Assembly (NCBI GenBank): GCA_021651055.1
Contig: JAJHOH010000001.1
Location: 1,550,001-1,614,000 of the forward strand
Direction of reading: 5' to 3'
Length of the DNA: 64,000 nucleotides
Origin: Candidatus Manganitrophus morganii
GTDB lineage: Bacteria; Nitrospirota; Nitrospiria; SBBL01; Manganitrophaceae
Shown here: in pieces, positions 43,284 to 51,479 of the stretch
Layout of the letters: every line of letters begins with the position of its first letter
How positions within the stretch are numbered: position 1 is the first letter of the stretch
Position numbers and translations under genes: made by a program
The notes under the pieces: generated by a model
Database searches by the model: none
What the model was told of the DNA's origin: nothing
The model's input: only the letters and a program-made list of their open reading frames with translations

Positions 43284-44072
43284 TCAGAGTCCTTTCGGGA
43301 AAATCGACCGCGGAGAAAAAACATACGAAAAACCGACGGTCACGCCGAAATCGAGATCTTCCGACCGGATTGCATGAAAGAAGCCGGCATCAAAGACCCA
43401 GGTCGGTGTCATCTGGATCCGGGTCCCGAGGTCATAGATGATCTCCCGCCGGCCCCCATCAATCGGAGCCGCCGCGTAGAGATCGAACAGCAGCACGAAG
43501 AACTCGATGGGAGCAGTCCGCTCATAGGCGATGCCATACAAATACCGGTTGACGAGATCCCCCCCCCTCCCCGAGATCTCCGTTGGGCCGATCGTATAGG
43601 AACCGTTAAGGTGAACCCGGTTGAATCCGAACGTTTTGCTGACAATCACTTTGAGGGCGCCGTGCGGATGGTCGGCTCCCAAATCGCCGGCGCCGAGGGT
43701 CAGCTCCGGGCGAAATGCGATCGCGGGAAGATCAAAATCCTCCTGATTGAGATTATAGAGAAAGTGAAACTCGGTCCCAGCCAACACGTCGGTTCGTTGC
43801 CCGTCATCCAGAACGGCGCGCTCTCCGCTCACCCCGACCTGCCAGTTTTTTGAGAACCCCCACTTTAGCTCCGGCTCAAAGGAAAGTTCATACCCTTCCT
43901 GATGCCGGCCATAACGGGAACCGAATGAAAATTCAAACGCCCGGAACTCGATCGGCTGGGCATCTTCAATCGTGATCGGCCGCCCCGGATCGAGATTACG
44001 ATAGTCGGCTTGTCCGAAAGCCGGCGCGGATAGGCTCGCCAGAAAAATAAAGGTCGATAAGAAATAGAACAT
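43284..44072 (-). CDS. Outer-membrane beta-barrel protein, phenol MetA-type transporter family
   Basis: A 262-residue protein with a signal peptide (cleavage after AFG, about residue 20) and repeated amphipathic strands ending with an aromatic-rich FSYVFSPRSIF. The sequence pattern (WQVGVSGERAVL, FRPELTLGAG, GTRIQMTPTWVFDAGFFHAI) fits the MetA_phenol/transporter barrel family, whose members are outer-membrane proteins with ill-defined substrates. GGAGGGG precedes the ATG. Its stop is coupled to the secreted protein gene, and the two may act as a pair. Confidence 0.72.
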   Translation of the reverse strand: MFYFLSTFIFLASLSAPAFGQADYRNLDPGRPITIEDAQPIEFRAFEFSFGSRYGRHQEGYELSFEPELKWGFSKNWQVGVSGERAVLDDGQRTDVLAGTEFHFLYNLNQEDFDLPAIAFRPELTLGAGDLGADHPHGALKVIVSKTFGFNRVHLNGSYTIGPTEISGRGGDLVNRYLYGIAYERTAPIEFFVLLFDLYAAAPIDGGRREIIYDLGTRIQMTPTWVFDAGFFHAIRSEDLDFGVTVGFSYVFSPRSIFPKGL

Positions 44073-44298
44073 TAGATCCCCTCCATCAGAATTGAATTTT
44101 CTTTTGTTGGAGGAAGATCAAATCCGATAGACGGAATAGAGTTGATCGTAACGGGTGAGTAATCGGGGTAAGAAAGCGGATTCAAAAAAGTAACGAGAAC
44201 CATTCAAAAGAGTGGATTAAGAGAGATGAATGCAGCGCGATGTGTACTCAAATTTGCTTTCCTTTTTTTTCAACTCTAGCCCAGGGGGAACCGCCTTG
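44073..44298. other. AT-rich gap upstream of the outer-membrane pair
   Basis: About 225 bp without a gene. It is AT-rich compared with neighbours and should hold the promoter of the barrel gene, but no hexamer pair is convincing. Confidence 0.3.
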
Positions 44299-44673
44299 TC
44301 AACCGACTCTTCCTAAGAGAATGCCGAGTCGAACCGCAATCAAACCGACGATCACGCTGAGCAACACATTGAACAACGCCAGTCCAAAGCTCCCCTCTTC
44401 CATCAACTGATGGGTTTCATACCCGAATGTCGAAAAAGTCGTATAGGCCCCCACAAAGCCGACGCCGATCAACAGGCGCCAGTGGGGGTGGACCATCCAC
44501 CGCTCGGTTATCGTGGCGGCAAAAAGGCCGAGGATAAAACTGCCGCTCACATTAATCGCCAAGGTCCCATAAGGAAAGAGCCCCCCCATCCTCCCGCCGA
44601 TCCAGCGATCGACCAGATAACGCGCAATCGCCCCGAAAAATCCTCCTATCCCGACCATTAAATAGGGAATCAA
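44299..44673 (-). CDS. crcB: Fluoride channel CrcB (Fluc)
   Basis: A 124-residue protein of four membrane helices that forms a dual-topology dimer exporting fluoride. Signatures: GGFFGAIARY near 11-20, the central Asn/Ser segment INVSGSFILG and GAYTTFSTFGYET near 75-87, where the Phe residues line the fluoride path. A single gene with a fluoride riboswitch directly upstream confirms the function. A four-helix homodimer is expected since no second copy is present. Confidence 0.97.
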   Translation of the reverse strand: MIPYLMVGIGGFFGAIARYLVDRWIGGRMGGLFPYGTLAINVSGSFILGLFAATITERWMVHPHWRLLIGVGFVGAYTTFSTFGYETHQLMEEGSFGLALFNVLLSVIVGLIAVRLGILLGRVG

Positions 44674-44714
44674 TGCGTCTCCTTATTTATCACGAAGCGA
44701 TCCTCATCGGATAT

Positions 44715-44800
44715 AAAAAAACTCCTACCCAAGTTGCACACTCAAGTAGGAGTCATCAGCCCGTTCGGTCAGGGCGGTTCCGGCGAACTCCATCGCCGTT
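44715..44800 (-). ncRNA. Fluoride riboswitch (crcB motif) with intrinsic terminator
   Basis: On the minus strand GGCGATGGAGTTCGCC starts at 44797 and is followed by an internal stem and the conserved ACTCCTAC segment after TGATG (44756-44746), the hallmark of the crcB motif. Immediately after, ACTCCTACTTGAG/CTTGGGTAGGAGT form a terminator stem ending in a T-run (44715-44721). The ACTCCTAC segment belongs to both aptamer and terminator, so fluoride binding should prevent termination. Confidence 0.93.
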
Positions 44801-44816
44801 TTTTGAAATGATCCAG

Positions 44817-44845
44817 ATTATATTCTGACCGCCTGGTCCTGTCAA
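44817..44845 (-). promoter_or_regulatory. Consensus promoter of the fluoride riboswitch-crcB transcript
   Basis: Perfect TTGACA (44845-44840), 17-bp spacer, perfect TATAAT (44822-44817) on the minus strand; +1 is expected about 10 nt before the aptamer. Confidence 0.85.
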
Positions 44846-45237
44846 CCGCCCAAGAGGGCAACAAGAGCCCCCCTCTTTCTTAGATCGTTCTTTCCTCGAC
44901 CGCATCAATAAGCCGGTCCTTCCGACGGAGTAAGGCCTTCCTTAAATGATTTTCCGGCACATTGACAAATTTGTAACCCTTCTCGGAATGTTTCTACATA
45001 GTGTTCGATTATTTGTCCTTTATTTTTAGAGATCATTTTCACTATACTATTGAAATAGCGGCATAAAATATTTGATCCCACATTGGCATTTGAATTGCTT
45101 CATGAAGGACCTGTTGTAGACAGTCATAGGCGCGTCCAAAAGAAGGTCGATTCAAAATGGAATTCGTCCCCTTTTTCTTTAAAAAAAACAAACCGAATTT
45201 CTGGAATAAACATCGCCGATCATTTAAAACTAAGCTG
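44846..45237. other. Intergenic region between crcB leader and the Fn3 gene
   Basis: About 390 bp with no supported gene. It contains a TTGACA at about 44962 without a suitably placed -10, and AT-rich sequence before 45157. An in-frame ATG at 45157 could extend the Fn3 protein by 27 residues but lacks a ribosome binding site. Confidence 0.35.
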
Positions 45238-45702
45238 ATGAAATTTTTAGTCGTGCTCATCATCTTGCTCGGTCCGGTTCCGCTTCTCTTTGCGGAGGAG
45301 GCCCTCCTCATCTGGGACCCGAGCCCGGATGCCGATGTCATCGGCTACGAGCTCTATTATGGAACGGGCCCCGGTCAATACGCCGACTCAATCGACGTCG
45401 GGAACGCGACCAGTTATACCCTGTCGGTGACCACACCGGGCACCCACTACTTCGCCGTCACCGCCTACAAACTCGGCCATCATGAAAGCGGTTTCTCCAA
45501 CGAGGTCTCCAAAGAGATGAGCGGTGCCGCATCCGCCTCACCCAGCGGAGACGGCGGCGGCGGCGGATGCACCCTTCGCCTTCCATTGCACGGAGAAAGA
45601 AGCCCCCTGGATGCCGCCGAGATGCTGGCGCTGATCGCGGTGATCTTTCTTCTGGCGGTCAAGAGGATCTTTCATCTCCCTTCCTCTCGGATTCAACCCT
45701 AG
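45238..45702 (+). CDS. Fibronectin type III protein with C-terminal GG-Cys sorting signal
   Basis: A 154-residue exported protein: signal peptide (about 1-20), one Fn3 domain (about 23-107; WDPSPDADVIGYELYYG and TSYTLSVTTPGTHYFAVTAY are its typical strands), then a Gly-rich run ending in Cys (GGGGGCTL), a membrane helix (about 126-143) and a basic end. The Gly-Cys, helix, basic tail order is that of C-terminal sorting tags such as JDVT-CTERM, where a dedicated intramembrane protease processes the tag near the Cys. No such protease is in the window. The start is uncertain. Confidence 0.75.
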   Translation: MKFLVVLIILLGPVPLLFAEEALLIWDPSPDADVIGYELYYGTGPGQYADSIDVGNATSYTLSVTTPGTHYFAVTAYKLGHHESGFSNEVSKEMSGAASASPSGDGGGGGCTLRLPLHGERSPLDAAEMLALIAVIFLLAVKRIFHLPSSRIQP

Positions 45703-45777
45703 CAAAGAAAAAGCCTTTTCTCTCGGTCCTGCCGGTAGGAGCCCTTCCCTTCGATCGGATTAATTTCTTCTTCGACC

Positions 45778-45807
45778 TTGACAGTCACTCAACCCATGGT
45801 GTATCTC
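45778..45807 (+). promoter_or_regulatory. Promoter of the luxE-luxC-aminotransferase operon
   Basis: TTGACA (45778-45783), 18-bp spacer, TATCTC (45802-45807). The proposed start codon at 45816 lies eight bases after the -10 with no ribosome binding site, so the message may be leaderless. Confidence 0.4.
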
Positions 45808-45815
45808 TCAATGCT

Positions 45816-46883
45816 ATGAGAGATAAAATCGTAGAACTGATTCGCGCCAGAAAAGAGGCGGTGCCGGAGAAGGACTTTAATGAGATCGCATTGCTTCTCT
45901 TCCGTTATCAATTCGACCGCAATCCCCGTTACCGTCAGTTCTGCCTTTCCATGGATAAAGACCCCGATGCTGTCCGAGTTTGGGAAGGGATCCCCCCCCT
46001 CCCGGTCATGGCCTTTAAGCTTACGGAGATCTCGTGCCGTCCCATGGAAAAAGCGGCCCGGGTGTTTCGATCGAGCGGAACGACCGGAAGGGAAAAAAGC
46101 CGGCATGCTCTTTTCGACCTCGACCTCGCCAGGGAAGCGATCCTCACCCACTTCGGACCGCACCTGGTTCCGGAGGGGAAGCGGATTCGGATGGCGATCC
46201 TGACCCCCTCTCCCGAAGAGGCCCCCGACGCTTCTTTGTCCCACATGATGGGAGTCGTTCGCGACGCCTTTGGAGCCGAGGGAAGCCGCTACTATATTGA
46301 AAAAAGCCGGCTCGATGCGGAGCGGCTGGCGGCCGATCTCTCCAACCTGCGGGAACCGATCGCCCTCTTGGGAACCTCGTTTTCATTCGTTCATTTTCTT
46401 GATTTCCTGCAGACGCGAACCGCGCCGCTCTCCCTTCCGGGGGGAAGCCGGTTGATGGACACCGGCGGCTTTAAAGGAAAATCGCGAGAGGTTCCACGCG
46501 AGGAGCTCTATCGGCTTTATGAGAAGTATCTCGGTCTTCCTGCGGAGAATTGCGTCAACGAATACGGCATGGCCGAGATGACCTCGCAGTTCTACGACGG
46601 CGTCGCCGGCCGGAAAGACCCGCGCGTCTATATTTCTCCGCCACAGGTGCGCAGCAGGCTACTTGATCCGGAGACGCTGCAGCCGGTCCGAAAGGGAGGG
46701 GTGGGACTGCTCGCCCATTATGATCTGGCGAACATCGATTCGGTGATGGCGATTCTCACCGAAGATCTCGGGCGAGAGGCGGCGGGGGGATTCGTCCTCC
46801 TCGGCCGGGTCACCGGGGCAACGCCCAAAGGGTGTTCGATCACCCTCGATGAGCTGCTTCAAGTGGAGGCAAGGAAGAAATGA
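45816..46883 (+). CDS. LuxE-type acyl-protein synthetase (fatty acid-activating enzyme)
   Basis: A 355-residue member of the LuxE family, which activates a carboxylic acid as acyl-AMP and transfers it to its own cysteine. It shows the phosphate loop SSGTTG at 86-91, LGTSFSFVHFLDFL, a GGFKGKSRE segment, the NEYGMAEMTSQFY segment and, 16 residues from the end, Cys340 in PKGCSITLDELLQ, matching the acyl-accepting C-terminal Cys of LuxE. It is coupled by ATGA overlap to a LuxC homologue. No luciferase gene is present, so a bioluminescence role is not supported. Confidence 0.88.
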   Translation: MRDKIVELIRARKEAVPEKDFNEIALLLFRYQFDRNPRYRQFCLSMDKDPDAVRVWEGIPPLPVMAFKLTEISCRPMEKAARVFRSSGTTGREKSRHALFDLDLAREAILTHFGPHLVPEGKRIRMAILTPSPEEAPDASLSHMMGVVRDAFGAEGSRYYIEKSRLDAERLAADLSNLREPIALLGTSFSFVHFLDFLQTRTAPLSLPGGSRLMDTGGFKGKSREVPREELYRLYEKYLGLPAENCVNEYGMAEMTSQFYDGVAGRKDPRVYISPPQVRSRLLDPETLQPVRKGGVGLLAHYDLANIDSVMAILTEDLGREAAGGFVLLGRVTGATPKGCSITLDELLQVEARKK

Positions 46884-48238
46884 AAGGATATTATCTTCCC
46901 GAATGCTCCGTCGCCGAAGAACAGAACGAAGCGCACGGCATCCCGCTGGCGATGCCGCTCGTTTCGGAATCGAATATCGTCGAGATCTCAGACCGCCTGA
47001 TCGAAGTCCAAAAAAGGCTGGCGGCGGAATCGATCTTCAAAATCGTCGACTGGATCGATGCCGCCGCCCGTTGCTGGGCCGATCCGTCCGATTCGATCCG
47101 CCAAGAAGCCGAATCAACCCTTCCGATCATCACCGGCGATTCTCCCGAGATGGTTCGATTCGCCCTGGATGATCTCTTCAAACACCTGACCCGTCCGGTC
47201 CTCCTCCAACTGTTGGAGGCGGAGGTCGGCGACCCGACCCTGCTCGATCAGTTTCGTCCGAAAACGAAGGGGGTCGGATTTACCCGGGCGTTCGGCCCGC
47301 GCCTCACCGCTCACATCCTTCCGGGGAATCTGGCCGGCACCGCGGTCTTCAGCTTGGTTTGCGGTCTGCTGGCAAAATCGGCCAACCTTGCGAAGGTAAG
47401 CCGGGACGCGTTTCTTTTGCCGGTTCTTTTCGCCCGGTCGCTGGAAAAAATACGTCCCGATCTGGCGCAGTGTCTGGCGGTGTTGACCTGGGAAAACAGC
47501 GCGCTGGATCTCACCCGGGCGGTCTTTCAAAAGGCAGACTTGGCGATCATCTACGGGGGCGACGAGACGATCGAGACCCTCCGAAAAGAAATTCCTCCAT
47601 CGACACGAACGATTTTTCACGGCCATCGGTTGAGCCTGGGGGTGATCGCGCGGGAATCGATCGACAAAGACCGCGCAGAGCAGGCGGCGACCGATATCGC
47701 CCTGTTCGATCAACGCGGCTGCCTCTCGCCGCATCTCTATTACGTGGAGGAAGGCGGCGCCGTCTCGCCGGTCGAATTCGCCCAATGGCTCGCCCAATCA
47801 CTCTATGTCGCCTCCTATCAACTGCCCAAAGGAGCGACCTCGTCCGAAGAAGCCGCGCAAATCCAGCAGCTCCGGGGGGCCATTCCGCTTAAGGGAGGGA
47901 AAGTTTTTCCGAGCCCCTCCGGCGTTGATTGGACCGTGCTCTACGATCCTGATCCTCACTTTTCCGTCTCACCCCTGGCGCGGACCATTTGGATTAAGCC
48001 GGTAAGGGATCTCTCGGAAATCGCGGGCCACCTCGAATTGATCCGGCCCTATCTTCAGGCGGTCGGCCTTGCCATCCCGCAGGAGCGTCAGACGGAGGTG
48101 CTCCTCTCACTGGCGAGAATGGGGGTCAATCGCATCTGCGCGATCGGAAAAATGCAGAAGCCGCCGCTCACCTGGCACCACGACGGCCGCTTCCGGCTGC
48201 TCGATCTCCTCCGTTTTGTCGACTGGGAGAATACGTGA
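46880..48238 (+). CDS. LuxC-type acyl-CoA/acyl-protein reductase
   Basis: A 452-residue member of the LuxC branch of the aldehyde dehydrogenase superfamily, which reduces an enzyme-bound acyl group to an aldehyde with NADPH. Catalytic Cys281 lies in FDQRGCLSPH; the GNLAGT and GGDETI segments belong to the cofactor-binding fold. It should receive the acyl group from the LuxE-like protein. The start overlaps that gene by four bases and the stop overlaps the aminotransferase GTG by four bases, so the three are translated as a unit. Confidence 0.9.
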   Translation: MKGYYLPECSVAEEQNEAHGIPLAMPLVSESNIVEISDRLIEVQKRLAAESIFKIVDWIDAAARCWADPSDSIRQEAESTLPIITGDSPEMVRFALDDLFKHLTRPVLLQLLEAEVGDPTLLDQFRPKTKGVGFTRAFGPRLTAHILPGNLAGTAVFSLVCGLLAKSANLAKVSRDAFLLPVLFARSLEKIRPDLAQCLAVLTWENSALDLTRAVFQKADLAIIYGGDETIETLRKEIPPSTRTIFHGHRLSLGVIARESIDKDRAEQAATDIALFDQRGCLSPHLYYVEEGGAVSPVEFAQWLAQSLYVASYQLPKGATSSEEAAQIQQLRGAIPLKGGKVFPSPSGVDWTVLYDPDPHFSVSPLARTIWIKPVRDLSEIAGHLELIRPYLQAVGLAIPQERQTEVLLSLARMGVNRICAIGKMQKPPLTWHHDGRFRLLDLLRFVDWENT

Positions 48239-49431
48239 CCCCCCTCCGCCGCCGCTTTCGACGATACGTCTGTCAAACCTCCCCCCACCCGATCGGCCTG
48301 GAGATCGACCGCGCCTCCGGCTCTTATCTTTATACGACCGACGGCAAGGCCTATCTCGACTTCATTTCCGGGATCGGCGTCGCCAACATCGGCCATACGA
48401 ACCGGGCGGTGGTCAAGGCGATCAAGACACAGGCCGAAAAATACCTCCACGTCATGGTGTACGGAGAATACATCCAATCACCGCAGATCGAGATGGCGAC
48501 CCGATTGGCGCAACTTCTGCCGAGAAATCTCTCCCAAGTCTACTTCACCAACAGCGGGACCGAAGCAAACGAAGGGGCGTTGAAGCTTGCGAAAAAATGG
48601 ACCGGCCGAAAGCGGCTGATCAGCTTTGAGGGAAGTTTCCATGGGGATAGCCACGGCGCCTGCTCCGTGACCGGTCGGGAGATTTACCGAAAGCCGTTTG
48701 AACCGCTCCTTCCCGGCGTCGCCTTCCTCCCCTTTAATGATCTCGACGCGCTCAAGCAGATCGATGATTCGGTCGCCGCCGTCATCACCGAACCGATTCA
48801 AGGAGAAGGGGGGATGCGGATTCCCGACGATCGCTTCCTTCCCGCGCTCCGGGCCCGCTGCACCGAGGTCGGCGCGCTGCTGATCTTCGACGAGGTCCAG
48901 ACCGGCTTCGGCCGGACCGGGAGACTCTTCGCGATGGAGCACTGGGGGGTGGTTCCCGATATTCTCACCCTAGCGAAATCGATGGGGGGAGGCATGCCGC
49001 TCGGCGCTTTTATCTCCAGCCCCGCGATCATGAAGACCCTCTCGGTCGACCCGCCCCTCTCACACGTGACCACCTTCGGCGGCCACCCGGTCTGCTGCGC
49101 CGCGGGGCTGGCGAGCTTGAATTTTATCATCGAAAACGATCTCCCCGGACGGGCCGACAGGATGGGAGAGAAACTTCGGGCCGCCCTGCGGAAGCTCGGT
49201 CAAGAGATCGAAACCATCCGCGCCATCCGCGGCAAGGGTCTGATGATCGGCCTGGAACTTTCCAATCAGAAGGAAACCGCCCGGTTCGTCCAACGTTGCC
49301 TGAAGGCCGGATTGATCCTCGGCTGGACCCTCCACACGAATACCGTCGTCCGAATCGCCCCTCCGCTGACCCTCTCGGAGAAGGAGCTGCGGGAAGGACT
49401 TCGGATTATCGAAAAGGCCCTCAAAAGATAA
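48235..49431 (+). CDS. Class III PLP-dependent aminotransferase
   Basis: A 398-residue enzyme of the ornithine/4-aminobutyrate aminotransferase class: GTEANEGALKLAKKW, EPIQGEGGM, the FDEVQTGFGRTG segment with Asp219 and the PLP Lys248 in LAKSMGGGMPLGA. The GTG start overlaps the LuxC stop. Class III enzymes commonly act on terminal amines or aldehydes, so the natural prediction is amination of the LuxC aldehyde to a primary amine. The alternative is an ordinary amino-acid role (argD- or gabT-like), but the tight coupling argues against that. Confidence 0.9.
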   Translation: MTPLRRRFRRYVCQTSPHPIGLEIDRASGSYLYTTDGKAYLDFISGIGVANIGHTNRAVVKAIKTQAEKYLHVMVYGEYIQSPQIEMATRLAQLLPRNLSQVYFTNSGTEANEGALKLAKKWTGRKRLISFEGSFHGDSHGACSVTGREIYRKPFEPLLPGVAFLPFNDLDALKQIDDSVAAVITEPIQGEGGMRIPDDRFLPALRARCTEVGALLIFDEVQTGFGRTGRLFAMEHWGVVPDILTLAKSMGGGMPLGAFISSPAIMKTLSVDPPLSHVTTFGGHPVCCAAGLASLNFIIENDLPGRADRMGEKLRAALRKLGQEIETIRAIRGKGLMIGLELSNQKETARFVQRCLKAGLILGWTLHTNTVVRIAPPLTLSEKELREGLRIIEKALKR

Positions 49432-49558
49432 TCGGGACTACAAACCAGGGGTTTGCGCCCGGCTTCATTCCATTCCGAAAACCGAATTCCTCATTCAAAA
49501 CCCTCTATTTCATAAAGAGTCTGCTACAATAATAAAATCCCAATAGGAGATATACCGA

Positions 49559-51319
49559 ATGCAATTGGATCTCCAGATGAATCTCCTGACCAGTATCGCC
49601 GTCAGCATCATTTTTGCCACGCTCGCGGCCCTGGTCGCGCGGGAGTTTCGGCAGCCGTTGATCCTCGGCTATATTTTCGGCGGGATCCTCCTGGGCCGGG
49701 AAATGGGGTTTGGGATCATCTCCGACGAGGCGAGCATCGATCTTATTTCCGAGATCGGCCTGATCCTTCTCCTCTTCATGATCGGCCTGGAGATCAATCT
49801 TTCCAAACTCCTCGACGCGGGGAGGCGGGTCGCCTTGAGCGGCACGGCCCAATTCTTCGGAGCGGTCTTTCTCGGTTTCCTCTTTCTTCGGCTTTTTCCG
49901 CTCGTCTCCAACGAAAACCCGTTCGATCCGTTTTACCTGGCCCTTGGCCTCGCGTCGAGTTCGACGATGATCGTCGTGAAGCTCCTCCACGACAAATACG
50001 AGCTCGACAGCTTTGCCGGCCGGATCACGCTCGCCATTCTCATCCTGCAGGACATTTGGTCGATCGTCTTTCTTGCAATCCAGCCGAATCTGCTCCAACC
50101 GAGCTTCATTCCGGTCCTTTCCTCGTTCCTGACGGGAGCGGGACTTCTTTCGCTGGCCTTCCTCATCAGCAAGTTTCTCCTCCCTAGGCTCTTTCTCTCA
50201 GTCGCCAAAGCGCCCGAACTGATGCTGATTACCTCGATCTCGTGGTGTTTTCTGGTATCCGGCACGGCCAATGCGATCGGGCTTTCAAAGGAGATGGGGG
50301 CGCTGGTCGCGGGTCTCTCGATTGCAGCCTTCCCCTATAGTCTGGATGTGGTCGCCAAAATCACCGGCATCCGGGATTTCTTTATCACCCTCTTTTTCGT
50401 CTCGCTCGGCCTGAAGGCGCCGGCCGTGACACTTCCGCTGATGGGAATCGTCTTGGCGGCCACCGGCTTCGTGGTGATCAGCCGGTTCATCACAGTGCTT
50501 CCCCTTTTCCATTCCAATGTCGGCCTGCGAGCCAGTTTGATCACGGCGCTCAACCTTTCCCAGGTGAGCGAATTTTCACTCGTGATCGTCTCGCTCGGCT
50601 TGACGTACGGCCATATCGGAGAAGAGGTCGTCTCGATTGTCACCCTCTCTCTCATTGTCGGATCGATTCTTTCCACTTATCTCATCCTCTACAGCGAGCA
50701 AATCGTCTCGTCGATCATCCGATGGACCAGAGGGCAGGAGACGCGGACGGTGGCGCCGGCCGACGCAACACCGCCGGGCATCCAGAAGGAAATCGTCCTC
50801 CTCGGCTTTTTCAAAGAGGCCAGCTCGTTTCTTTTTAAGATCAATCATGAGATGCCCTCCCTGAAAGAGCGGATCTTTGTGATTGATTTTAATCCGCAGA
50901 CGTTGGAGATCTTAAAGAAGAACGGCATTGCTTGTGTTTATGGAGATATCGCGCATCCGGAAACCCTGCGGCATGCCGGGATCGGCGGGGCAAAGATCGT
51001 CCTCTCCACCATCCCCGATACCTTCCTGAAGGGAACCACGAATTCCCGTTTGTTGAAACAGATCCGAACACTCTGTCCGCAAAGCGCCGTGATCGTCACC
51101 TCCGAAACCATTCGCGAGACGCGGCGCTTCTATGAAGAGGGAGCCGATTATGTTCTTCTTCCCCGCCTCCTTTATGCCAGACATCTCTTCGATGTCGTCC
51201 AGACCCAAATACTTGAAGGCCTCGACGGCCTCCGTGAGCAACAGATCAATGACCTTGCCGAACGGCCGGCCGAAAACCTGATTAAAAACCCTCCCAAAAT
51301 CTCTGATCCGTCACTTTGA
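49559..51319 (+). CDS. CPA2-family cation/proton antiporter with TrkA-N domain
   Basis: A 586-residue membrane protein with about 12 helices (residues 5-385) of the KefB/CPA2 type, including LSTSTM-like ALGLASSSTMIVVKLL and the GLSKEMGALVAGL segment, followed by a cytoplasmic TrkA-N domain (about 403-530, VLLGFFKEASSFLF then VYGDIAHPETLRHAGI). This organisation exchanges K+ or Na+ for protons under nucleotide control. The dinucleotide-binding glycine motif GxGxxG is altered to GFFKEA, so NAD binding may be weak. AGGAGAT precedes the ATG. Confidence 0.92.
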   Translation: MQLDLQMNLLTSIAVSIIFATLAALVAREFRQPLILGYIFGGILLGREMGFGIISDEASIDLISEIGLILLLFMIGLEINLSKLLDAGRRVALSGTAQFFGAVFLGFLFLRLFPLVSNENPFDPFYLALGLASSSTMIVVKLLHDKYELDSFAGRITLAILILQDIWSIVFLAIQPNLLQPSFIPVLSSFLTGAGLLSLAFLISKFLLPRLFLSVAKAPELMLITSISWCFLVSGTANAIGLSKEMGALVAGLSIAAFPYSLDVVAKITGIRDFFITLFFVSLGLKAPAVTLPLMGIVLAATGFVVISRFITVLPLFHSNVGLRASLITALNLSQVSEFSLVIVSLGLTYGHIGEEVVSIVTLSLIVGSILSTYLILYSEQIVSSIIRWTRGQETRTVAPADATPPGIQKEIVLLGFFKEASSFLFKINHEMPSLKERIFVIDFNPQTLEILKKNGIACVYGDIAHPETLRHAGIGGAKIVLSTIPDTFLKGTTNSRLLKQIRTLCPQSAVIVTSETIRETRRFYEEGADYVLLPRLLYARHLFDVVQTQILEGLDGLREQQINDLAERPAENLIKNPPKISDPSL

Positions 51320-51383
51320 CGCCTGCCTTCCTGAACGGTTCCAAGTCTATTCCCTCTTCTGAGGAAGCAGAAAAAAGTCGGAC

Positions 51384-51412
51384 TTGAGATCGATGCCACG
51401 GATGGATATAAT
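51384..51412 (+). promoter_or_regulatory. Promoter of the AIM24-M48 gene pair
   Basis: TTGAGA (51384-51389), 17-bp spacer, TATAAT (51407-51412), 68 bp before the ATG at 51480, which has AAGGAG upstream. Confidence 0.7.
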
Positions 51413-51479
51413 GCTACCTACGCGTCCTCTCCCGGGGTTCGGGAAAGGCAAATTCAAAAAACGTCGATAAGGAGTCACA

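Noticed and set aside
44962-44995. TTGACA ahead of the Fn3 gene
   Set aside because: The nearest -10-like sequence is 27 bp away, too far for a sigma-70 promoter.
45567-45815. N-terminal extension of the LuxE-like protein
   Set aside because: The extension overlaps the Fn3 gene end in another frame and has no similarity to LuxE N-termini.
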